A DNA stretch of 19,609 nucleotides from Flavobacteriales bacterium (GCA_002710495.1 PAKE01000035.1:5412-25020); one strand, 5' to 3'. Shown: positions 7,802 through 16,233, counted from the stretch's first letter. Translations and numbers: made by a program. The notes: generated by a model from the letters alone, not told the origin.

Positions 7802-9745
7802 ATGACAAAAAAAATTATTTTACTACTAATATTCTTAATTTCAATTAAGATAACACATGCACAAGAAATTATCAATATTTCTGGAAATTCAATAACAGTT
7901 CAGGAGTTTAAGAATACTCTTATGAAAAATAATCATAATAGAGAAATAACAAAAGAATATCTAGATGAATATGTAGAATTGTTTATTAATTACAAATTAA
8001 AAGTTTTACAAGCAAAGGAGATGGGTTTAGATAGGGAAGAATCTTTTGTTTCAGAACTAGAAATGTATAGAAAACAACTAGCAAAACCTTATTTACAAGC
8101 AAAAGAGTTTAAAGAAGATCTTGTTAATGAGGCTTATGAAAGAATGAGATATGATGTAAGTGCATCACACATTTTATTCAAATTAGATGAGAACTTTACT
8201 CCATCAGATACATTGTTAAAATATAATATAGCTAAAAAAGTAAAAAGCAGAATTGAAAGTAAGGAAATTACATTTGAACAAGCTGTTTCAGAGTATTCAG
8301 AAGAAAATTTTAATAATGGTAATTTGGGTTATTTCACTGTTTTTGATATGGTATACCCTTTTGAAACAGCTGTTTATACTACTGAAGTTGGAGGAGTTTC
8401 AGATATTGTAAAAACACAATATGGATATCATTTAGTCAAGGTAAATGACAAGAGATTAGCGGTTGGTGAGGTTAAAGTATCTCATATTATGTTCAAGTTT
8501 CCAAAAGGTGTAGTAGATGAAAAGTCATCGGATTTAATAAAGTCAAAAGCAGTTGAGGTTTATAACAAATTAAATTCTGGAGAGGATTTTACTGTTTTAG
8601 CAGATAGGTATTCTGAAGATAGATCAACAGCAGTAAAAGGAGGGGAATTACCTTGGTTTGGTCTTAATAAGATGGCTAAGGAATTTGAAGAAGCTTCCTT
8701 TTCATTAGAAAGTGTAGGAGATTTTACTCAACCATTTAAAACAGAATATGGCTGGCATATTATAATTCTAAATGATAAAAAGGTTATAGGTTCTTTAGAT
8801 GACCACAAAGAAGATATAAAACGAAAGATTGATAAAGGATCTAGAAATTTATTGAGTGAATTAGCTCTTTTAAAGAAACTTAAGTTGGACTACAATTTCA
8901 CTGAACATAAGTATAATAAATACAGAAAGAATATTGTGAAAGAGTCCATAGACTTAGATAAATTATTTGCAGCTTTATTAACTATTGAAGATATTGAGCG
9001 ATATGAAAATGATAATAGAGAGTTGTTTTCCTTAGATAATATTGTGTATACACAAGAGGATTTCAAAAACTTTATTCTAGACTATCAAGAATCAGGTTTA
9101 GATTTTGAGATGATGTATCAAAGATTCGTAGATTTTACCTGCTTAGAATATGAAGAAAGTAAATTAGAAGAGAAATATCCTGAATATAAAACATTATTAA
9201 ATGAATTTAGAGATGGTATTTTGCTTTTTGATTTAACAAGTAAGATGGTTTGGACTAAAGCTATGGAAGATACTATTGGTTTACAGAAATATTTTGAATC
9301 AAACAGAGAGAATTATATTTGGGGAGATAGAGTGGAGGCAAACATCTATACGTGTGCAGACTATAAAGTGGTTTCTAAATTAAAAAGATTACTCTGGAAG
9401 AAGAGTAAAAATATGGTGACTATTAAAGATATGCAGGAATCTATAAATAAGGATTCACCAATGAATTTACAAATTAATTCTTCAAAATACTCAAAAGGAG
9501 ATAATAAATTTATAGATCAGGTAAAATGGATAAAAGGTAATAGTCAAATTCCAACAGAATCTGATGCAATTATTTTTATTGAGATAACAGATGTAATTCC
9601 ATCCTCAGAGAAAAATCTTAGTGAATCTAAAGGGAAAGTAATTTCAGATTATCAAAACCATCTAGAAGATCAATGGTTACTTGTTCTCAGAGAAGATTAT
9701 GTTATTACCATTAACGAAGAAGTTTTATATTCTATTATTAAGTAA
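7802..9745 (+). CDS. SurA-like periplasmic peptidyl-prolyl isomerase/chaperone with two parvulin domains
   Basis: This 647-residue protein has a signal peptide (1-20, THA, then Gln21), so it should be periplasmic. Two tandem PpiC-type rotamase domains are visible. The first, about 119-215, runs from VSASHILF to TQYGYHLVKV. The second, about 226-325, runs from VKVSHIMF through ADRYSEDRSTAVKGGELPWF to TEYGWHIIIL. Parvulin domains isomerise X-Pro bonds, and in SurA they flank a chaperone core for outer-membrane proteins. Residues ~25-110 are helical and SurA-N-like. The long region 330-647 has no clear catalytic domain, but 500-615 (from YFESNRENYIWGDRV) resembles a degenerate third rotamase unit. 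The next gene begins on the base after this stop. A role in assembling T9SS or beta-barrel proteins is inference. Confidence 0.85.
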   Translation: MTKKIILLLIFLISIKITHAQEIINISGNSITVQEFKNTLMKNNHNREITKEYLDEYVELFINYKLKVLQAKEMGLDREESFVSELEMYRKQLAKPYLQAKEFKEDLVNEAYERMRYDVSASHILFKLDENFTPSDTLLKYNIAKKVKSRIESKEITFEQAVSEYSEENFNNGNLGYFTVFDMVYPFETAVYTTEVGGVSDIVKTQYGYHLVKVNDKRLAVGEVKVSHIMFKFPKGVVDEKSSDLIKSKAVEVYNKLNSGEDFTVLADRYSEDRSTAVKGGELPWFGLNKMAKEFEEASFSLESVGDFTQPFKTEYGWHIIILNDKKVIGSLDDHKEDIKRKIDKGSRNLLSELALLKKLKLDYNFTEHKYNKYRKNIVKESIDLDKLFAALLTIEDIERYENDNRELFSLDNIVYTQEDFKNFILDYQESGLDFEMMYQRFVDFTCLEYEESKLEEKYPEYKTLLNEFRDGILLFDLTSKMVWTKAMEDTIGLQKYFESNRENYIWGDRVEANIYTCADYKVVSKLKRLLWKKSKNMVTIKDMQESINKDSPMNLQINSSKYSKGDNKFIDQVKWIKGNSQIPTESDAIIFIEITDVIPSSEKNLSESKGKVISDYQNHLEDQWLLVLREDYVITINEEVLYSIIK

Positions 9746-10573
9746 TTGAAGAAATCATTTTTATACTTATTGTTGCTTGTTTTATTTTCTTGTGATTCGG
9801 AAGATGAAGGTTCTTTCATTGCATCTTATAAAGATAATAATCTAACTTTAGAGGAGGTATTGTTAAACAAACCTCTCTTAGTAGATTCTGCAACTTTTGT
9901 AAATAATGAGATTAATAGGTGGATCAAGAACCAGGTTATTTTAGACAAAGCTAAGTTGTACATTGATGAGAATGATAAAGAATTGCATTTAAAAGTAAGG
10001 AAATATAAAGAGCTTCTAATAATAAACAGATATCAGACTGAATTAATAAATAATGAATTTGATACAACTGTTCTAAGAAGTGATATTGAAGAATATTACA
10101 AAAATTATCCAGAGGATTTTATTTTACATAAGAATATAGTTAAGGCTAGGATTGTAATCATTAACAAAAAAACTTTGAACTTAAAGAAGATTGAGGATTT
10201 AATTATCACTAAAGATGATTTAGAAATGAAAGAACTTTCTGAGTTTTGTAGGATGCATGCTGAAAATAGTTTTTTGAATGATTCTGTTTGGATGTATTTT
10301 TCTTATTTTGATCAGAAAATTATAATTTCAGAGAAAGAAAGAAAGAAGATTTTTTCTAAAAAGAATAAATTATATAGTTTTACAGATGATCATTTTATTT
10401 CCTTGTTTTTTATAAAAGATTATCAAATAAAAGGAGAAGAAAGTCCGTTGCCTTTTGTGTTTAGTAATATCCGAGAGATACTTAGAAATAAGAATAAACA
10501 GAAGTTTTTGAATGAAATTGAAAATAAACTCTATAATGAAGCTTTATCTTCTGAACATATTAAAATATTATAA
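9746..10573 (+). CDS. Lipoprotein with degenerate SurA/parvulin-like architecture (TTG start)
   Basis: I do not recognise this 275-residue protein as a named family. It starts at TTG immediately after the upstream TAA, an in-frame stop precedes it, and no upstream ATG exists. The N-terminus MKKSFLYLLLLVLFSC ends in a lipobox with Cys16 followed by DSEDE, so a lipid-anchored periplasm-facing protein is likely. The layout parallels its SurA-like neighbours: YKDNNLTLEEV resembles the SurA N-terminal helix start, helices follow, EEYYKNYPEDF resembles the linker before a rotamase domain, and KARIVIINK, SFLNDSVWMYF and DHFISLFFIKDY fall where SHILI, NGG..G and YGYHLI would be. The catalytic-type histidines and the GG/YGYH motifs are missing. 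It may therefore be a chaperone or partner without isomerase activity. It abuts SurA at 10574 with no gap, so coupled expression is likely. Confidence 0.7.
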   Translation: MKKSFLYLLLLVLFSCDSEDEGSFIASYKDNNLTLEEVLLNKPLLVDSATFVNNEINRWIKNQVILDKAKLYIDENDKELHLKVRKYKELLIINRYQTELINNEFDTTVLRSDIEEYYKNYPEDFILHKNIVKARIVIINKKTLNLKKIEDLIITKDDLEMKELSEFCRMHAENSFLNDSVWMYFSYFDQKIIISEKERKKIFSKKNKLYSFTDDHFISLFFIKDYQIKGEESPLPFVFSNIREILRNKNKQKFLNEIENKLYNEALSSEHIKIL

Positions 10574-11902
10574 ATGAAAAGGATAATTATATCAGCAATT
10601 TTAAGTTTTTTCTCCTTTACCTCTTACACTCAGATTGTTGATGAAATCATTGCTGTTGTTGGAAATGAAGTAGTACTTTCTTCAGATATTGAAACACAAT
10701 ATTTACAATATTTATCACAAGGATATACTGATTCTGAGGAGGTTAGATGCCAAATTATTGAAGATGTTTTATATCAGAAATTATTAGTTCATCAGGCAAA
10801 ACTAGATAGTACAGATGTTTCTGAAGATGATGTAAATCAGGAGTTAGATAGCAGATTGAATTCTTTTATCTCTCAGCTTGGATCAGAAGAAGCTTTAGAA
10901 GAATATTTTAAGAAAAGTACCTCTGAATTGAAATTAGAATTCTATGAAATAATTTACAATCAACTTTTAACCCAAAGAATGCAAAGTAGTATTACAAGCT
11001 CAGTGAGTATTACTCCAGAAGAAGTGAAACTATTCTTTCAGGAGATGAAGAAATCTTCTGATATTCCAGTAATGCCAACTACACTTGAAATTTCTCAGAT
11101 TATAAAAATTCCAGAGATCACTTTAGATGAAAAATCTAGAATAAGAAAGAAATTAATTTCTTTTAGAGATAGGATAAAAAATGGAGAAGATTTTAAAGTT
11201 TTAGCTACTCTTTATTCAGATGACACAGAATCTGCTAAGAATGGAGGTGAGCTAGGATTCGTTGGTAGAGGAGCGTTAGTTCCTGAATTTGAATCTGCGG
11301 CATTTTCACTTAAAGGAGATCAAATTTCAGAAGTAATAGAAACTCAATTTGGATATCATATTATTCAGCTTATTGAAAGGAGAGGAGAAACAGTCAATGT
11401 TCGTCATATTTTATTAAAACCTAAAGTATCTTCTGCGTCACTTCTAGAAGCAAAAGAACAACTTAAAAAGATTGAGGTTTTAATAAAATCTGAAGAAATT
11501 ACATTTGAAGAAGCGGCAAGATTTCATTCGGATGATGTGAGTAAAAATAATGGTGGTTTGCTTATTAACCCTCAAACGGGTTCTTCCTTATTTACGGTTG
11601 AAGAGTTGCCTTTAAACATCCGTTATTCTGCAGAAAGAATGAATGAAGGAGATGTTTCTTCTATTTCTCAGTTTGTTATGGATGATGGTAAAAAAGCTTA
11701 CAGGATTATTAAGATTACTAGAAAGCTAGAAGAGCATTCTGCAAATTTGATTGATGATTTTTCTTTGATAAATGACGCAGCTTTAAATGAAAAAAAACAA
11801 CAGGAAATTTCTGAATGGGTTGATAAAAATATAACAACAACTTACATCCGATTTGATTATGATTATAATAATTGTGATGTACTGAGAAAATGGAAGAAAT
11901 AA
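10574..11902 (+). CDS. surA: Periplasmic chaperone/peptidyl-prolyl isomerase SurA
   Basis: This 442-residue protein has a signal peptide (1-19, SYT, then Gln20). It continues with [20 protein letters not shown], the classic start of the SurA N-terminal chaperone domain (about 20-160). Parvulin domain 1 spans about 172-268 ([38 protein letters not shown]). Domain 2 spans about 276-383 (VRHILLKP to AYRIIKI); its NGGLL segment and missing YGYH suggest weaker or lost catalysis. Length and order match canonical SurA of about 430 residues. SurA escorts beta-barrel proteins to the Bam complex in Proteobacteria. The same role here is inferred from the family. It is the third of three consecutive SurA-type genes; its ATG directly follows the previous stop. 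Confidence 0.88.
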   Translation: MKRIIISAILSFFSFTSYTQIVDEIIAVVGNEVVLSSDIETQYLQYLSQGYTDSEEVRCQIIEDVLYQKLLVHQAKLDSTDVSEDDVNQELDSRLNSFISQLGSEEALEEYFKKSTSELKLEFYEIIYNQLLTQRMQSSITSSVSITPEEVKLFFQEMKKSSDIPVMPTTLEISQIIKIPEITLDEKSRIRKKLISFRDRIKNGEDFKVLATLYSDDTESAKNGGELGFVGRGALVPEFESAAFSLKGDQISEVIETQFGYHIIQLIERRGETVNVRHILLKPKVSSASLLEAKEQLKKIEVLIKSEEITFEEAARFHSDDVSKNNGGLLINPQTGSSLFTVEELPLNIRYSAERMNEGDVSSISQFVMDDGKKAYRIIKITRKLEEHSANLIDDFSLINDAALNEKKQQEISEWVDKNITTTYIRFDYDYNNCDVLRKWKK

Positions 11903-11904
11903 TT

Positions 11905-12867
11905 ATGAGTGATAATACAGATGTAAAATTACTAGATGAATTTGTTGTTCGATACAATAATTTTAGAAGTGAAATATCAAAAGTTATTGTAGGACAAGAT
12001 GAGGTTATAAAAGAGGTGTTGATATCAATATTTTGTAATGGACATTGTTTATTAGTTGGTGTTCCTGGTCTTGCAAAAACTCTTCTAGTACAAACAATTT
12101 CAGATACTTTAGGTATGAGTTTTAATCGTATTCAGTTTACTCCCGATTTGATGCCTTCTGATATAGTTGGATCTGAAATACTAGATGAAAAAAGGGATTT
12201 TAAATTTATTAAAGGCCCCATTTTTTCAAATATTATTTTGGCAGATGAGATAAATAGAACTCCACCAAAAACACAATCAGCACTTCTAGAGTCTATGCAA
12301 GAAAAATCAGTTACAAATGCTGGAAAAACATATAATTTAGACAAACCATTTTTTGTACTTGCTACACAAAATCCAATTGAACAAGAAGGAACTTATCCTT
12401 TACCTGAAGCACAATTAGATAGATTTATGTTTAATGTATTATTAGATTATCCGAATTATGATGAAGAAGTACAAATTGTAAAGCAAACTACTTCTGGTAT
12501 TCTAACTAATTTAGATACTATTATGAATGCGGAGGACATCATTAAATATCAGGATTTAATTAGAAGAATTCCAGTTGCAGATAATGTATTGGAATATGTT
12601 GTAAACTTAGTTACAAAAACTAGACCTATTGATGTTCAAGATGAGAATAATATGAAACAATACATTGAGTGGGGAGCCGGACCTAGAGCGTCTCAATTTA
12701 TGTTATTAGCTGCAAAATGTCATGCTGCAATTAATGGGAAATATTCTCCAGATATTGAAGATGTAAAAGCTGTAGCGAAACCGATTCTAAGACACAGATT
12801 AGTTAAGAATTATAAAGCAGAAGCAGAAGGAATTTCTGTAGACAATATAATTGAAAATTTAATGTAG
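11905..12867 (+). CDS. MoxR-family AAA+ ATPase
   Basis: A 320-residue AAA+ ATPase of the MoxR (AAA_3) group. Walker A is GVPGLAKT (52-59), Walker B ILADE (111-115), sensor 1 lies in ATQNP (N156), and the likely arginine finger is R173 in EAQLDRF. The C-terminal lid ends near DIEDVKAVAKPILRHR, also typical. I start at ATG 11905, two bases after the surA stop and preceded by GAAGAAAT. An in-frame ATG at 11890 would add MEEII and overlap surA by 13 bp. MoxR ATPases usually act as chaperones that insert cofactors or mature protein complexes, often with DUF58 and von Willebrand A-domain partners. No such partner lies next to it; it sits between surA and def instead. Its client here is unknown. Confidence 0.92.
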   Translation: MSDNTDVKLLDEFVVRYNNFRSEISKVIVGQDEVIKEVLISIFCNGHCLLVGVPGLAKTLLVQTISDTLGMSFNRIQFTPDLMPSDIVGSEILDEKRDFKFIKGPIFSNIILADEINRTPPKTQSALLESMQEKSVTNAGKTYNLDKPFFVLATQNPIEQEGTYPLPEAQLDRFMFNVLLDYPNYDEEVQIVKQTTSGILTNLDTIMNAEDIIKYQDLIRRIPVADNVLEYVVNLVTKTRPIDVQDENNMKQYIEWGAGPRASQFMLLAAKCHAAINGKYSPDIEDVKAVAKPILRHRLVKNYKAEAEGISVDNIIENLM

Positions 12868-13422
12868 ATGATCTTACCAATTATTGCTTTTGGTTCTCCA
12901 GTTTTACGAAAAAAATGTGATGAGATTTCTCCTGATTATGCAGATTTAGATGTTTTATTGGAAAATATGTGGGAAACTATGTATGAATCCAGAGGAGTAG
13001 GGATTGCTGCTCCTCAAATAGATAAATCTATTAGATTATTTTTGATTGATACAACCCCTTTTATGGAAGAAGGAGAAGAAAATAAGGCGATAAAAAAGAC
13101 ATTTATAAATGCTGTGATTTTAGAGGAAGTAGGGGATGAATGGACCTTTAATGAAGGATGTTTGTCTATACCTGAAATTAGAGAGGATATTCAAAGAAAA
13201 TCAATCATTACAATAAAATATCAAGACGAACACTTTGATTGGAATACAGATGTTTTTGATGGACTAGTTGCTCGTGTTATTCAACATGAATACGATCATA
13301 TTGAAGGAGTATTATTTACTGATAAAATTTCTCCTTTAAGAAAAAGAATGATTAAAAGAAAGTTAGAAAACATCTCCAAAGGAAATATAGATGTGAGTTA
13401 CAGAATGAAATTTAATAGATAG
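12868..13422 (+). CDS. def: Peptide deformylase
   Basis: Def removes the N-terminal formyl group from nascent proteins in the cytosol. All three family motifs are present in this 184-residue protein: GVGIAAPQ (43-50), EGCLS with metal ligand C98, and HEYDH with ligands H140 and H144 and catalytic E141. The metal is normally Fe2+. Length fits type I enzymes. Its ATG follows the MoxR stop codon directly, so it is translated at the end of the rightward run. It converges on the FAH-family gene with only 3 bp between the two stop codons, so there is no room for a separate terminator. Confidence 0.97.
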   Translation: MILPIIAFGSPVLRKKCDEISPDYADLDVLLENMWETMYESRGVGIAAPQIDKSIRLFLIDTTPFMEEGEENKAIKKTFINAVILEEVGDEWTFNEGCLSIPEIREDIQRKSIITIKYQDEHFDWNTDVFDGLVARVIQHEYDHIEGVLFTDKISPLRKRMIKRKLENISKGNIDVSYRMKFNR

Positions 13423-13425
13423 AAA

Positions 13426-14037
13426 TTACTTCACTACTACTTTTAAAATTTCTTTATCAGTGATAAAACCTTTAAGCACATCTCCTGGAAGAACTTTATC
13501 TACTCCCTCAGGAGTTCCTGTATAAATAAGATCCCCAACCTTTAAGGAATAGAATTTTGATAGGTAAGATATTATTGTGTCAAAATGAAATATCATATCA
13601 GCACTACTGCCCTTCTGTACAATTTCTCCATTTTTTTCTAAACTGAAAGAAATATTATTTAAGTCTAGATTAGATTTGTCTATAAATATCTTACTAATTT
13701 GGGCTGATCCATCAAATCCTTTTGCTTTTTCCCATGGTAATCCTTTTGCTTTACATTCTTCTTGTATGTCACGAGCAGTAAAATCAATCCCTAATCCTAT
13801 TTGAGAATAATATTTGTGTGCAAATTTCTCTTCTATATGTTTCCCTGCTTTGTCAATTTTCACCACTAATTCAACTTCATAATGAATGTTATCTGAGAAG
13901 GTAGGAATAAAAAAAGGATGTCCTTTTGGCTGAATAGCAGTGTCTGGCTTTAAGAAAAAAAGTGGTTCTTTTGGGGTAGTATTTCCTAACTCTTTAGCAT
14001 GATTCCTATAATTCCTGCCGATGCAAATAATTTTCAT
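13426..14037 (-). CDS. Fumarylacetoacetate hydrolase (FAH) family protein
   Basis: A 203-residue single-domain FAH-fold enzyme, related to acylpyruvase FAHD1/YcgM proteins. It begins MKIICIGRNYRNHAKELGN, typical of the compact subgroup. HYEVELVV supplies metal ligands E54 and E56, GIDFTARD the third ligand D85, and YTGTPEGV (about 167-174) closes the active site. Members cleave or decarboxylate acylpyruvates such as oxaloacetate using Mg2+ or Mn2+; the substrate here cannot be read from sequence. No signal peptide is seen, so it is cytosolic. The ATG is 2 bp after the stop of the exonuclease gene, implying co-transcription with it. Confidence 0.88.
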   Translation of the reverse strand: MKIICIGRNYRNHAKELGNTTPKEPLFFLKPDTAIQPKGHPFFIPTFSDNIHYEVELVVKIDKAGKHIEEKFAHKYYSQIGLGIDFTARDIQEECKAKGLPWEKAKGFDGSAQISKIFIDKSNLDLNNISFSLEKNGEIVQKGSSADMIFHFDTIISYLSKFYSLKVGDLIYTGTPEGVDKVLPGDVLKGFITDKEILKVVVK

Positions 14038-14039
14038 AA

Positions 14040-14825
14040 TTAGGAATTAAACTTATTTTCTAATCTAATTTTATCTACAAAATTTTTCATTACATTTTTT
14101 GTGTATAACGGAAAATCAGCATTTTGTATCCAAGAAAAATAACCTGGGTTCTCGTTCCATATTTGTTTCAAGGTTACATCTCTGTATTTTCCAAAACTAA
14201 GTACTTCTTCTCCATCCTTATTACACCTTACAAAACCTGCCATATCAGCAAATTTACCTCCTCTTTGAGAAAATTCAGAAAGGAAATTAACATTATTTTC
14301 TAATTCATCATATCTGTCTAACTGAGAAAGAAGTACTTCATAAGTAGCTGTGGTATCTGCTTCAGCTGAATGTGCATTTGTTAAATCTTTATCGCAATAG
14401 AACTTATAGGCTGCTACTAAGGTTCTTTGTTCCATTTTATGGAATATATTCTGAATGTCTACTGCTTTTCGATTATCCATGTTAAAATCAATGTCTACTC
14501 TTAGAAACTCTTCTGCAAGTAGAGGAATGTCGAATTTATTAGAGTTATAACCTGCTAGATCACAATTGTGTATTAGTTCCGATATTTCTGTTGCAAGCTG
14601 TGCAAAAGTAGGTTCGTTAGCTACTTTTTCATCTGAAATACCGTGTATTGCAGTGGTTTCTTCTGGAATAGGAATAGTAGGGTTTACCAGCCATGTTTTA
14701 CTTTCTTTATTGCCATTAGGGAGAACTTTCAGAATAGAGATTTCTACGATTCTGTCTTTTGCAACTTGGACTCCTGTTGTTTCTAAATCAAAGAAAACAA
14801 TTGGTTTTTCTAATTTTAAATTCAT
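14040..14825 (-). CDS. DEDDh 3'-5' exonuclease (DNA polymerase III epsilon-like) with extra C-terminal domain
   Basis: The first ~170 residues of this 261-residue protein form a DEDDh exonuclease domain: FFDLETTG (D13, E15), NSNKFDIPLL (D99), NAHSAEADT (H152, D157). The fold trims 3' ends of DNA or RNA with two metal ions; proofreading epsilon subunits and RNase T belong to it. Residues ~190-250 (SFGKYRDVTLKQIWNENPGYFSWI and on) form a small separate module that resembles the DUF3820 type. This architecture suggests a stand-alone exonuclease and not the Pol III proofreader, but that is inference. ATG at 14825 has only a 7-of-8 -7 box just upstream (TACTTTTA, minus strand 14837-14830). A 49-bp gap separates it from the E2 gene, and the FAH gene follows after 2 bp. 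Confidence 0.85.
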   Translation of the reverse strand: MNLKLEKPIVFFDLETTGVQVAKDRIVEISILKVLPNGNKESKTWLVNPTIPIPEETTAIHGISDEKVANEPTFAQLATEISELIHNCDLAGYNSNKFDIPLLAEEFLRVDIDFNMDNRKAVDIQNIFHKMEQRTLVAAYKFYCDKDLTNAHSAEADTTATYEVLLSQLDRYDELENNVNFLSEFSQRGGKFADMAGFVRCNKDGEEVLSFGKYRDVTLKQIWNENPGYFSWIQNADFPLYTKNVMKNFVDKIRLENKFNS

Positions 14826-14874
14826 GGGTTAAAAGTATATAGGGTGCTAATAAATTCTGGAATTTCAGTAAATA

Positions 14875-16185
14875 TTAGACGATTGTTTTAGTGTCAAATT
14901 TTTCTAGGTAATCAGCAACTCTTTTTACAAATTGGCCTCCTAATGCCCCATCAACAACTCTATGGTCGTACGAAAGAGAAAGGTACATCATATGACGAAT
15001 TGCAATTACATCTCCATGATCTATTTCTAAAACAACAGGTTTCTTCTTGATAATCCCACAAGCTAAGATAGCAACTTGAGGTTGATTAATTATTGGAGTA
15101 CCCATAAGATTTCCAAAAGTACCAACATTGGTCATGGTAATAGTTCCTTCTTGGATATCATCTGGTTTTAATTTGCCAGACCTTGCTCTATTTGCTAAGT
15201 CATTTACTGATTTTGTAATGCCAACTAGGTTCTTTTCATGACACTGCTTTATTACTGGGACAATTAGATTTCCATCAGGTAAAGCAGCAGCCATTCCTAT
15301 ATTTACGTTTTTATGAATATGAATTTCTGTACCGCTTACAGAAACATTAATCATAGGGAAATCTTTAACAGCTTTTGACATAGCTTCTATAATAATTGGA
15401 GTGAAGGTAATATTTTGACCTTCTCTTTTCTTAAAATCATCTTTTATTTTATTTCTCCAATTTACGATGTTAGTCATATCCGCTTCTACAAAAGAGGTGA
15501 TGTGTGCGGAAGTTTGTTTAGAAGCGGTCATATGAGTAGAAATAAGTTTTCTCATTCTATCCATTTCAATAATCTCTGTATCTCCTGTGTTTGTAATAGG
15601 AGTATGTTTTGGCTCTTCAATTTTTGGTGTAGGTACCGAAATTGGATCAGTTTTTTGTGTTGTGGTTGGACCGGATCCTCTTGTTTTAATGTAAGAAACC
15701 ATATCTGATTTTGTTACTCTTCCATCTTTTCCGCTTCCTGGAATAGATTCCATTTCACTCATCTCAATCCCTTCAGAAGACGCCATACTTTTCACAAGTG
15801 GTGAGTAAAACCTATCATCTTCTGAATTAGTGATGATTGTTTTAGTGCTTTCAACAGCTTTTATTACAGTTTCTTCAACGACTTTAACAGTATTTGGCTC
15901 AGGAGTCGTTATTTTTTCAGGAGTAAGAGAGTCATTACTTTCTCCTTCAGTTTCTAAAATAGCAAAAGTTTCACCAACTTTAACCACATCATCTGCATTA
16001 AATAACATTTCTACTAATTTCCCTTCATGTGTTGAAGGCACTTCAGAGTCTACTTTATCGGTTGCAATTTCAATGATTGTTTCGTCCATCTCAATCATAT
16101 CTCCTACATTCTTTGACCAAGAAATAATAGTTGCTTCCGAAACACTTTCTCCCATTTTAGGAATAATAAGATCTACTCTTGCCAT
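14875..16185 (-). CDS. Dihydrolipoamide acyltransferase, E2 subunit of a 2-oxoacid dehydrogenase complex
   Basis: From the ATG at 16185 the protein has 436 residues. A lipoyl domain (1-80) has the lipoylated lysine K44 in EIATDKVDSEVP. A T/P/E-rich linker is followed by a peripheral-subunit-binding domain at about 126-165 (YSPLVKSMASSEGI, GSGKDGRVTKSDM). The catalytic acyltransferase domain (about 200-436) has H408 and D412 in YDHRVVDG. E2 moves an acyl group from E1 to CoA in the cytosolic complex. Whether it serves pyruvate, 2-oxoglutarate or branched-chain oxoacids is unclear; a single lipoyl domain and MGESVSEATI fit the latter two. A longer reading from TTG at 16206 would start inside the promoter box at 16211-16204, so the ATG is preferred. 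No E1 or E3 gene is adjacent. Confidence 0.92.
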   Translation of the reverse strand: MARVDLIIPKMGESVSEATIISWSKNVGDMIEMDETIIEIATDKVDSEVPSTHEGKLVEMLFNADDVVKVGETFAILETEGESNDSLTPEKITTPEPNTVKVVEETVIKAVESTKTIITNSEDDRFYSPLVKSMASSEGIEMSEMESIPGSGKDGRVTKSDMVSYIKTRGSGPTTTQKTDPISVPTPKIEEPKHTPITNTGDTEIIEMDRMRKLISTHMTASKQTSAHITSFVEADMTNIVNWRNKIKDDFKKREGQNITFTPIIIEAMSKAVKDFPMINVSVSGTEIHIHKNVNIGMAAALPDGNLIVPVIKQCHEKNLVGITKSVNDLANRARSGKLKPDDIQEGTITMTNVGTFGNLMGTPIINQPQVAILACGIIKKKPVVLEIDHGDVIAIRHMMYLSLSYDHRVVDGALGGQFVKRVADYLEKFDTKTIV

Positions 16186-16203
16186 TAGTTTAATAATTTT
16201 TGG

Positions 16204-16211
16204 CAAAAATA
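16204..16211 (-). promoter_or_regulatory. Putative E2 promoter, -7 box TATTTTTG
   Basis: The minus strand reads TATTTTTG at 16211-16204, an exact TAnnTTTG match, 18 bp before the ATG at 16185. A minus-strand TTG at 16229-16227 is only 15 bp upstream, short for a -33 element. The box lies in the recR-E2 gap and supports separate transcription of the E2 gene and its downstream neighbours. Confidence 0.45.
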
Positions 16212-16233
16212 GTAAAAGTAATGTATCAAAAAA

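Noticed and set aside
11890..11904. Upstream ATG for MoxR that overlaps the end of surA
   Set aside because: The ATG at 11905, right after the surA stop and preceded by a purine-rich stretch, gives a better start; the added MEEII has no conserved content that I recognise.
11718..11957. Minus-strand 79-codon frame over the surA-MoxR junction
   Set aside because: It is antisense to two strongly supported genes and has no family signature.
15415..15708. 97-codon plus-strand open frame inside the E2 gene
   Set aside because: It is antisense to the E2 catalytic region and linker and has no recognisable protein features.
16186..16206. TTG-initiated N-terminal extension of the E2 protein
   Set aside because: It begins with a non-ATG codon inside a promoter box, and the family N-terminus fits the ATG at 16185.
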